A stretch of 5,379 nt of DNA. Origin: Gammaproteobacteria bacterium. GTDB lineage: Bacteria; Pseudomonadota; Gammaproteobacteria; Pseudomonadales; DSM-25080. Positions within the stretch are counted from its first letter, which is position 1. Every line of letters starts with the position of its first letter. A program made the position numbers and the translations under genes. The DNA lies in assembly GCA_013372965.1 (NCBI GenBank), contig JABXIR010000221.1:1-5379 (forward strand), read 5' to 3'. Positions 1-5,229 of this stretch are shown piece after piece. The notes beneath the pieces were generated by a model that was not told the origin of the DNA, did not search any database, and worked only from the letters and a program-made list of their open reading frames with translations.

Positions 1-1
1 G

Positions 2-151
2 GTGACGTTGGGAGTTACGATGGCATTTCCGTCGCTGATGCTTTGGTCTTTGACCTGCTGCGCCTTAATCGGACTGTTCTACTCGACTTATCTAGCGATC
101 GTGGGTAGGAGTTCGGCTTTTCTGGCGGAAACAAAAAAGCCGAACGGTTAA
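2..151 (+). CDS. C-terminal fragment of a probable membrane protein (transporter-like)
   Basis: This is the 3' end of a gene that enters from outside the window. The frame starting at base 2 is open for 49 codons and ends in TAA at 149-151. The translated tail has a hydrophobic stretch at about residues 8-34 (containing FPSLMLW, LTCCALIGLF and YLAIVG), which fits one transmembrane helix. It is followed by a short hydrophilic, Lys-containing end (ETKKPNG). That pattern is common at the cytoplasmic C-terminus of permeases. No family-specific motif is visible, so the transporter reading is inference supported only by hydrophobicity and by the catabolic neighbours. The stop codon lies inside the loop of the terminator hairpin, as expected for a gene ending there. 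The gene converges on the aminotransferase, with 29 bp between stop codons. A competing frame (1-108) is also open from the window edge but gives a less protein-like, Asp-rich peptide. Confidence 0.55.
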   Translation: MTLGVTMAFPSLMLWSLTCCALIGLFYSTYLAIVGRSSAFLAETKKPNG

Positions 152-180
152 GTTCGGCTTTTCGTTCGTTGCGCTGGCGG
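110..180 (+). repeat. Imperfect direct repeat overlapping the terminator arm
   Basis: AGTTCGGCTTTT occurs at 110-121 and again at 151-162. Each copy is followed by CTGGCGG: immediately at 122-128 after the first copy, and after 11 extra bases at 174-180 after the second. The inverted complement AAAAGCCGAAC at 135-145 lies between them, so it can pair with either copy. The layout looks like a small local duplication that may have created, or is remodelling, the terminator. Confidence 0.7.
133..162. terminator. Bidirectional rho-independent terminator between convergent genes
   Basis: An 11-bp perfect inverted repeat, AAAAGCCGAAC (135-145) and GTTCGGCTTTT (152-162), encloses a 6-nt loop. Read on the - strand, the GC-rich stem is followed by six T (complement of 133-138), a good terminator for the aminotransferase transcript 20-50 nt past its stop. 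Read on the + strand, the stem ends in four T and serves the membrane-protein gene, whose TAA sits in the loop. Confidence 0.85.
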
Positions 181-1557
181 TTACGCCATGTCGCGCTTCA
201 GAATTTCGTACGTGTCATCCAAAGCTTTCTTAGCCTTGGTAATCAACTCGTCGATTTGCTCTTTAGTAATGACGAGCGGCGGGGCAATTAACATAATGTC
301 GCCCGTTGCACGCATTACGAGGTCATTGTCTAAAGATGCCTGGCGACATACGCTACCAGCGCCACCTTCATTGTCCCAGCGCTCACGAGTTTCCTTGTTC
401 TTAACAAGCTCCAGTGCGCCAACTAGGCCGACTGAGCGAGCTTCCCCAACGAGTGGGTGATCAGCGATCTCATTCTTAAGCTTTTCAGCAAGATAAGGGC
501 CAAGCTCGTTCTTTACGTTTTCGACAATGTTTTGCTCTTTCATAATCTTAAGCGTTGCGAGTGCTGCTGCACTCGCTGCAGGGTGACCTGAGTAAGTGAA
601 GCCGTGGTTGAAATCACCACCGCCTGTCTTAAGAATGTCGGTCACTTTGTCGCCAACGATAACGCCACCGAGCGGCTGGAAGCCGTTAGTGACAGCCTTA
701 GCGAAGTTGATCATGTCCGGCTTGGTGCCATAGTAGTCAACACCGAACCATTCGCCCGTACGACCAAAACCGAAGATTACCTCGTCTGAGATAAATAGAA
801 TGTCGTGCTTGTCGAGGATACGCTGAACTTCAGGCCAGTAGGTGCTTGGTGGGATGATGACGCCACCCGCGCCTTGAATTGGCTCTGCGATAAACGCGCC
901 GACGTTCTCTGGGCCGAGCTCGAGAATTTTTTCTTCTAGCGAGCGAGCCGCCTTAAGACCAAACTCTTCTGGGCTTAGGTCGCCAGACTCTCCGTACCAA
1001 TATGGCTGGTCGATGTGCTCAACGTTCGGAAGAACATTGAACTGCTTGTGCATATAACCCATGCCGCCAAGGCTCGATGCCGCAACGGTACTTCCGTGAT
1101 ATGCGTTATTACGTGCGATGAAGAACTTCTTCTCTGGCTTGCCACGAAGCTGCCAGTAGCGGTTAACGAGCTTAACTACGGTATCGTTACCTTCAGAGCC
1201 CGAATTGGTGAAGAATACATTGTTCATGTGGTCAGGCGCCAAGCTAGCAATCGTTTCTGCAAGCTCAATTGCTGGTGGGTGTGAACACTGGAAGAAGCTG
1301 TTGTAGTAAGGAAGCTCATTCATCTGGTCAGCCACAGCTTTGTTGATCTCTGGCTGAGTGTAGCCAAGGTTGCAACACCACAAGCCCGACATTCCGTCGA
1401 GTAGCTTCTGGCCTTCGTCGGTGTAAATGTAGATATTCTCTGCCTTGGTAATGATGCGCGTACCGCGCTCTTTAAGGTCTTTGAAATCGGTAAACGGATG
1501 AAGGTGGTGCTCACCGTCAGACTTCTTAAGGTCTGCTGAGTTAAATGGTTTATTCAT
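181..1557 (-). CDS. Class III PLP-dependent aminotransferase, SpuC-like (putative putrescine/amine:pyruvate transaminase)
   Basis: This 458-residue cytoplasmic enzyme is expected to transfer a primary amino group from a diamine or omega-amino acid to pyruvate, giving an aldehyde and alanine. Its length is normal for fold-type I, class III omega-transaminases. Visible landmarks are the substrate-pocket segment SGLW (57-60), the phosphate-binding loop SGSEGND (119-125), YHGST (153-157) with the aromatic residue that stacks on PLP, AEPIQGAGG (224-232), SDEV (257-260) with Asp258 for the pyridine nitrogen, Schiff-base Lys287 in FAKAVTNG, TYSGHP (321-326), and Arg416 in VMRATGD, the likely carboxylate switch. 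From memory the sequence resembles Pseudomonas SpuC over its whole length (shared HHLxPFTD, RIITKAE, QPYWYGE, HPLVGEAR). The ATG at 1555-1557 has GGGA eight bases upstream. A palindromic operator lies about 75 bp upstream. The neighbouring ureohydrolase favours putrescine, but beta-alanine or GABA would be equally consistent with guanidinopropionase or guanidinobutyrase chemistry. Family confidence is high; substrate confidence is moderate. Confidence 0.93.
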   Translation of the reverse strand: MNKPFNSADLKKSDGEHHLHPFTDFKDLKERGTRIITKAENIYIYTDEGQKLLDGMSGLWCCNLGYTQPEINKAVADQMNELPYYNSFFQCSHPPAIELAETIASLAPDHMNNVFFTNSGSEGNDTVVKLVNRYWQLRGKPEKKFFIARNNAYHGSTVAASSLGGMGYMHKQFNVLPNVEHIDQPYWYGESGDLSPEEFGLKAARSLEEKILELGPENVGAFIAEPIQGAGGVIIPPSTYWPEVQRILDKHDILFISDEVIFGFGRTGEWFGVDYYGTKPDMINFAKAVTNGFQPLGGVIVGDKVTDILKTGGGDFNHGFTYSGHPAASAAALATLKIMKEQNIVENVKNELGPYLAEKLKNEIADHPLVGEARSVGLVGALELVKNKETRERWDNEGGAGSVCRQASLDNDLVMRATGDIMLIAPPLVITKEQIDELITKAKKALDDTYEILKRDMA

Positions 1558-1630
1558 AAATTACGTCCCAAATAGAAGTGCAATCAACGCAAAAGTGCGT
1601 GATCGCGAGTCCACGTTTTGTATTTTTCGT

Positions 1631-1644
1631 AATGTGATCACATT
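1631..1644. promoter_or_regulatory. Palindromic operator upstream of the aminotransferase (probable GntR site)
   Basis: AATGTGATCACATT is a perfect 14-bp palindrome in the 117-bp gap between gntR and the aminotransferase. Its core TGTGATCACA (1633-1642) recurs exactly in the regulator/receptor control region. GntR-family dimers bind short palindromes of this kind, and the regulator gene is adjacent, so it is the best candidate ligand. The half-sites abut with no spacer, which argues against CRP. Confidence 0.75.
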
Positions 1645-1661
1645 TTAATAGGGCAAGTCAA
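1633..1661 (-). promoter_or_regulatory. Weak candidate promoter for the aminotransferase
   Basis: On the - strand, TTGACT (complement of 1656-1661) matches the sigma70 -35 element at five of six positions. The hexamer 17 bp downstream is a poor -10 (ATCACA) and lies inside the palindromic operator. If this -35 is used, a bound regulator would cover the spacer and -10 region and block RNA polymerase. The gene may instead be co-transcribed from gntR, whose stop is 117 bp upstream of the aminotransferase start. Confidence 0.25.
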
Positions 1662-1674
1662 TAGGGGAGAGTGG

Positions 1675-2334
1675 CTAGTCGCTCACTGGCCACCCCATCA
1701 TTTCCTGCTGAATTCGAACACCATCAAGAATGTCATCTTGGATGAGGTGCTTTAAGCGAGTACTATTTTGCTTGTGAATCGCCTCTAGGATTTCGATGTG
1801 TTTGTCGTCGGATTCGGTGATCTCGCCCTGCTCTGCAAAACGATCGCTGATCATGCGCATGAACGGGGCGATTCTTAGCCAGAGGCCTTCAATCATGACG
1901 GTAATCACGTTTAGGTCTGAGTAGCTGTAAAGTTTACGATGGAATTCAAAGTTAAGATAAATGTAATTCTCGACATCTTGATTTGCGATGGCTTCGTTGT
2001 GAAGTCGGTTAATTTCGGTTAGCTCACGAAGCCCTTGTTCGTCGATGCGTGACATCGCTCTTTCGGCTGCATAGCTCTCGAGGCAAGTTCGAGTGTAATA
2101 AATTTCCTGAAGCTTTTCCGCGCTCATGGTCGGTACTGCGATGCGACGGTTCGCCAAAAGCTCGAGGGCGCCCTCGGCGGTCAAGCGACGAAGAGACTCA
2201 CGAACGGGCATTAAACTACATCCCAGCATTTCGGCGATGCCGCGCAAGGTGACGCTATTTCCGGGTTCGAACTTTCCTCGCAAAATCGCGTCCTTCAATT
2301 CGTTGTAAACTGCTTCCTGCTGGGTTTTGTGCAT
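1675..2334 (-). CDS. GntR-family transcriptional regulator, FCD subfamily
   Basis: The protein is a 219-residue dimeric DNA-binding regulator, a typical length for FCD-type GntR proteins. Residues about 5-70 form the winged helix-turn-helix: AILRGKFEPG, then the recognition region with MPVRESLRRL (42-51), the TAEGALELL helix, and a basic wing (ANRRIAVP). Residues about 75-210 form the all-helical FCD effector domain, with LNFEFHRKL (Asn128 and His132) and DDKHIEIL (His179). The position that is usually the third metal-ligand His near the C-terminus appears to be Asp201, so the metal site is atypical. The ATG at 2332-2334 is chosen because AAGG stands eight bases upstream. The frame stays open to a TTG at 2455-2457, but that adds 41 non-domain residues and would start upstream of the best promoter. 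Two TGTGATCACA palindromes flank the gene. It is likely a repressor of the aminotransferase and the divergent receptor, released by a pathway metabolite. Confidence 0.9.
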   Translation of the reverse strand: MHKTQQEAVYNELKDAILRGKFEPGNSVTLRGIAEMLGCSLMPVRESLRRLTAEGALELLANRRIAVPTMSAEKLQEIYYTRTCLESYAAERAMSRIDEQGLRELTEINRLHNEAIANQDVENYIYLNFEFHRKLYSYSDLNVITVMIEGLWLRIAPFMRMISDRFAEQGEITESDDKHIEILEAIHKQNSTRLKHLIQDDILDGVRIQQEMMGWPVSD

Positions 2335-2418
2335 GTTGCTAGCCTTGTTATTTTTGTTTTCATAGCCGAGGTGCAAATTGATATAAGCCTCACGCTTTGA
2401 CTTTGCTAATTGTCTAAT

Positions 2419-2447
2419 TTTGTAACGCAAGGTGTGACTGAGGTCAA
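2419..2447 (-). promoter_or_regulatory. Candidate promoter for the GntR regulator
   Basis: On the - strand, TTGACC (complement of 2442-2447) is followed after 17 bp by TACAAA (complement of 2419-2424), matching the sigma70 hexamers at five and four of six positions. The predicted start site near 2412 gives a leader of about 78 nt to the ATG at 2334. It also excludes the more distal TTG start codon at 2457. Confidence 0.5.
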
Positions 2448-2466
2448 ACCAGTGCAATAAGTCACA
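2433..2466. repeat. Spaced inverted repeat around the gntR -35 region
   Basis: TGTGACT (2433-2439) and AGTCACA (2460-2466) are perfect inverted copies 20 bp apart, flanking the candidate gntR -35 element. Each outer pentamer equals a half of the TGTGA/TCACA operator, and a further TCACA lies at 2497-2501. They may be auxiliary half-sites for the regulator. Chance cannot be excluded for seven-base arms. Confidence 0.4.
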
Positions 2467-2484
2467 TCCGAAATGATGTCGCGG

Positions 2485-2513
2485 TTGACACTTACATCAC
2501 ATCGCTTTATAAA
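2485..2513 (+). promoter_or_regulatory. Near-consensus sigma70 promoter of the TonB-dependent receptor gene
   Basis: TTGACA (2485-2490, a perfect -35) and TATAAA (2508-2513, five of six for -10) are separated by the optimal 17 bp. Transcription should start near 2520, leaving a leader of about 160 nt before the ATG. A promoter this strong would need control, and the palindromic operator lies immediately downstream, at about +13 to +24. Confidence 0.8.
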
Positions 2514-2532
2514 AGACAGATCTAATTTTGAT

Positions 2533-2544
2533 TTGTGATCACAA
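2533..2544. promoter_or_regulatory. Palindromic operator upstream of the receptor (probable GntR site)
   Basis: TTGTGATCACAA is a perfect 12-bp palindrome sharing its ten-base core (2534-2543) with the site upstream of the aminotransferase. It begins about 20 bp past the receptor -10 element, a position suited to repression by blocking promoter clearance. It lies about 90 bp upstream of the predicted gntR promoter, so autoregulation through this copy alone is less obvious. Confidence 0.78.
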
Positions 2545-2581
2545 TAATGGTTTTCATGTGTTAGATCAAATTAGTTAAGGG

Positions 2582-2631
2582 TGTCGACAGGGGGAGGTCT
2601 ATCGGTCCTGATAGGCTAACGAGACTCGACA
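2582..2631 (+). other. Possible folded element in the receptor mRNA leader
   Basis: Within the roughly 160-nt untranslated leader, TGTCGA (2582-2587) can pair with TCGACA (2626-2631). Inside it, GTCTATC (2597-2603) can pair with GATAGGC (2610-2616), with one G-U pair and a 6-nt loop. A purine-rich run lies at 2590-2597. An alternative pairing of CAGG (2588-2591) with CCTG (2607-2610) exists. No known riboswitch class is recognised, and there is no U-run following the structure. Confidence 0.3.
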
Positions 2632-2683
2632 AACACACGACAACAAAAATAATTTCAAGTTTGTTGAAAGTGAAGGGAATTAT

Positions 2684-4993
2684 ATGAATTTTAAGAATAA
2701 TAAACTGGCTTTGGCAGTATTTGCAGCAGCAGCAAGTAGCACTGTGTATGCGCAAGGGCCACAAATCGAGGAAGTTTTAGTAACTGCTCAGAAACGTGAG
2801 CAGACCTTACAAGACGTCCCCGTAGCGGTATCCGCTTACTCAGGCGACTTTATGAAAAAAGCGAACATTGATGACGTTCGCGGATTGGTCGATTTTACGC
2901 CAGGTTTCTCTGGTCGTACTGAAGACTCATTCACTGATGCGCTCGCAATGCGTGGTATCGTGACAAACGATTTCGGTATTGGTGGTGATCCATCGGTTGC
3001 CGTATTCCAAGATGGCGTGTGGGCCGGCCGTACCGGCGGCGTTCAGATGTCGTTTTTTGATATCGCCCGCGCAGAAGTCGTTAAGGGTCCGCAAGGCACG
3101 CTATTCGGTCGTAACGCAATCGCGGGTGCAGTGGAAATTGTGACTAACAAGCCAACGGACGCTTTTGAAGCAAACGTTGACGTAACGATTGCCCAGTACA
3201 ACGAATTAGAGACTACCTTCACGGTAAACCAACCGTTGACTGATAATCTGTACTTCCGCGGAAGCATCTACAAGAAGTCGAACGATGGTTACCTCGAAAA
3301 TATGCAAGGCGGTGACGATCTAGGATTCCATGACAACACAGCGGCACGTTTGGCGCTTCGTTATGAAACCGATGTGATTGATGCAGTCCTTACATACCAT
3401 CAAGAAGAGCGCGATCAAGATCCTTCAGTATATTGGGACCCAGCAGCGGGTCTACCAATGGACAAAGTCAACATCGACCTGAAAGGTGGAGAAGGCTTTG
3501 ACCGCTCAGATATTCAGCAAGTTGATCTTAACTTAACCGTTAACATCAGCGATGAGCTTAGCCTTACGTCGATCACGGCTCACAAAACCTACGACTTCGA
3601 GTACCTCGAAGACTATGATGGTGGTCCAGAGTTGGTTAACAACTACTACCAGAAGAACGATGTGACGTACACTAGCCAAGAGCTGCGCTTGAACTTCGCT
3701 GGCGAAAACGTGTCTTGGTTTGTAGGTGCGTCAGCCTATAAAGAAGACATTGACGGTTACTTTACGTTTGATTACGACGAAGATGCGTTGTGTCGTGCAG
3801 TAGCAATCACTGACGCGGGTGATTTTGACCCTTCTCTTGGTGCGGTCACAGGTTGTGATACGCCAGGGTTTGAAGACTATTGGGGTGAAGATCTTGACCC
3901 AGCAGACATCTTGGCGTTCAAACAAGAAGAGTCAGATGTCGATGTGTACAACCGCGGTTGGGCTGTTTTTGGTGATATGACTTACTCATTCACTGAGGCG
4001 TTAGACCTTACAGTTGGTGCGCGTTACACCGTTGATAAGAAAGAAATCTTCAATGAGGTATACGATAGCGGCGGCGCGTTATACAACAACTTCAACTATG
4101 AGTTCATGACAGACGGCGTTCTTTACAACGAAGACGAGTGGAGTGATTTCACACCGCGTGTTGCTGTTAATTATCAAATGAACGAAGAAATTGCGCTCTA
4201 CGCGAACGCGTCGAAAGGTTACAAGTCGGGCGGTTTCGCGAGTTTTGGTTTCGAACAGTTCGGTATCGACCTAGACGGTGATGACTATTTACTGTCTGCA
4301 GGTGAAGGTCAGCCACTAGCATTCGCTCCAGAGACCGTGAACAGCTATGAAGTTGGTATGAAGACACGTTTCTTCGACAACGCAATGCAGTTCAATGTTG
4401 CTGCGTTTATGTATAACTACACAGATCTTCAGTTAGCTTACTTTGATGAGGGTTCTACTCTCGTATCGAACGTGGGTGAAGCCGAAGGCCGAGGTCTTGA
4501 AATGGATCTTCGCTTCTTGCCATCTGAAAACTGGGATATTTTCCTATCAGCGGCTTACTTAAACACTGAAATCACTGATGCGGAAGATATGATCGCATTG
4601 GGCGCTTGTGGCGACTGTCAAGGAAAGGCACTTCCATTTGCCCCAGAATTCACAGCGGCTGCATTGGTGTCTTACTTGATTCCAGTGAGCGAAGGTGAAT
4701 TCTTCATTACCGGTGAGGCGATCCATCAGAGCGAAATGTTCGGTGGTCCGGACAACATTCAGGAAGTTGCAGTTGATGCGTGGACTGAACTGGGTCTCCG
4801 TTTGGGCTACGAAGGTAACTCAGGTTGGAACGCGACACTCTTCGTTGATAACCTCACGAACGAGCAGTACTTCGAGCGTGGTTGGGAAAACGCAGATGCG
4901 AACAACGAGTACGGCTACGGTCTTCCAAACACCATGGTATGGCCTAACAAGCCACGTACAATTGGTGTGAGCTTCAGCCTAGCATTCGATTAA
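2684..4993 (+). CDS. TonB-dependent outer-membrane receptor
   Basis: The gene encodes a 769-residue outer-membrane active transporter energised by TonB-ExbBD. Residues 1-23 are a signal peptide (Lys-containing N-region, Ala-rich core, cleavage after VYA with mature Gln24). The N-terminal IEEVLVTAQ (28-36) fits the TonB-box region of this family. The plug spans about 38-160, with DVPVAVSAY (44-52), MRGI (89-92), and the conserved VKGPQGTLFGRNAIAGAV (133-150). The 22-strand barrel follows, with the signature ANASKGYKSGGF (507-518), FAPETVNSYEVGMK (547-560) and VDNLTNEQYF (721-730) near the end. Cys pairs 370/391 and 642/645 lie in predicted surface loops. By hand count there are about 129 Asp+Glu against 45 Lys+Arg, so the protein is strongly acidic, which suits a cationic ligand. 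The last residue is Asp after Phe768, not the usual terminal aromatic. AAGGGA sits five bases before the ATG. It is transcribed divergently from gntR and ends at a strong terminator. The ligand is unknown; a guanidino compound or polyamine is inferred from the neighbours. Confidence 0.95.
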   Translation: MNFKNNKLALAVFAAAASSTVYAQGPQIEEVLVTAQKREQTLQDVPVAVSAYSGDFMKKANIDDVRGLVDFTPGFSGRTEDSFTDALAMRGIVTNDFGIGGDPSVAVFQDGVWAGRTGGVQMSFFDIARAEVVKGPQGTLFGRNAIAGAVEIVTNKPTDAFEANVDVTIAQYNELETTFTVNQPLTDNLYFRGSIYKKSNDGYLENMQGGDDLGFHDNTAARLALRYETDVIDAVLTYHQEERDQDPSVYWDPAAGLPMDKVNIDLKGGEGFDRSDIQQVDLNLTVNISDELSLTSITAHKTYDFEYLEDYDGGPELVNNYYQKNDVTYTSQELRLNFAGENVSWFVGASAYKEDIDGYFTFDYDEDALCRAVAITDAGDFDPSLGAVTGCDTPGFEDYWGEDLDPADILAFKQEESDVDVYNRGWAVFGDMTYSFTEALDLTVGARYTVDKKEIFNEVYDSGGALYNNFNYEFMTDGVLYNEDEWSDFTPRVAVNYQMNEEIALYANASKGYKSGGFASFGFEQFGIDLDGDDYLLSAGEGQPLAFAPETVNSYEVGMKTRFFDNAMQFNVAAFMYNYTDLQLAYFDEGSTLVSNVGEAEGRGLEMDLRFLPSENWDIFLSAAYLNTEITDAEDMIALGACGDCQGKALPFAPEFTAAALVSYLIPVSEGEFFITGEAIHQSEMFGGPDNIQEVAVDAWTELGLRLGYEGNSGWNATLFVDNLTNEQYFERGWENADANNEYGYGLPNTMVWPNKPRTIGVSFSLAFD

Positions 4994-5009
4994 GTTCGAA
5001 TCGCAAATG

Positions 5010-5039
5010 AAAAAGCCCCTCATCGAGGGGCTTTTTTTT
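5010..5039. terminator. Strong bidirectional rho-independent terminator
   Basis: GCCCCTC (5015-5021) pairs with GAGGGGC (5025-5031) around a 3-nt loop, extended by A-T pairs, and is followed by eight T (5032-5039). It starts 17 bp after the receptor stop. Five A (5010-5014) precede the stem, so it also terminates - strand transcripts and may end the convergent ureohydrolase message about 190 bp after that gene's stop. Confidence 0.93.
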
Positions 5040-5229
5040 GTCCGAAGCGTAGCGATCGAAGCGTGCGGGAACGCAAAGATGTCGGTACGGTGAGCGTGAT
5101 ATTAAGGATAGCGATTGCGAAGACTTTGAGATATTTTCCTGACTGTCGCCATGCAGCGGCGTTGCCTCGGATCACGAAACAATCACGAGCCGCATGAGCG
5201 ACGTGGGTTTAATGCAGTGATGAAGGCGG
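5040..5229. other. Convergent intergenic region without a recognisable gene
   Basis: No coding region is supported between the receptor terminator and the ureohydrolase stop. Short open frames lack a ribosome-binding site and family motifs. The only visible structure is a direct repeat, CGAAGCGT at 5043-5050 and 5057-5064 (14-bp period). No RNA gene, promoter of good quality or mobile-element end is apparent. Confidence 0.5.

Noticed and set aside
1..108. Alternative coding frame open from the left edge, ending in TAG at 106-108
   Set aside because: It gives a short Asp-rich peptide. The neighbouring frame continues to the terminator and has a convincing transmembrane segment. Not excluded with certainty.
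604..1284. Open frames on the + strand opposite the aminotransferase
   Set aside because: They are antisense shadows of a gene with intact family motifs; no promoter or ribosome-binding site supports them.
1631..1644. CRP binding site, because TGTGA and TCACA are present
   Set aside because: CRP needs six bases between the half-sites; here and at 2533-2544 they abut directly. Two identical copies flanking a GntR gene fit that regulator better.
2335..2457. A 41-residue N-terminal extension of the GntR protein from a TTG start at 2455-2457
   Set aside because: The extension has no domain character, lies before the winged helix that should be near the N-terminus, would begin upstream of the best promoter, and the ATG at 2334 has a well-spaced AAGG.
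2521..2683. Known riboswitch, such as cobalamin, before the receptor
   Set aside because: No conserved box of a known class was recognised; only short complementary arms are visible.
2561..2764. Small - strand open frame crossing the receptor start
   Set aside because: It overlaps the receptor leader, ribosome-binding site and signal-peptide codons, and shows no motif or own ribosome-binding site.
4695..4970. 91-codon open frame inside the receptor gene on the same strand
   Set aside because: It is an out-of-frame shadow of the conserved C-terminal barrel, with low-complexity Ser/Thr/Arg composition.
5043..5064. CGAAGCGT direct repeat as the start of an iteron or CRISPR-like array
   Set aside because: There are only two 8-base copies with a 6-base gap and no continuation.
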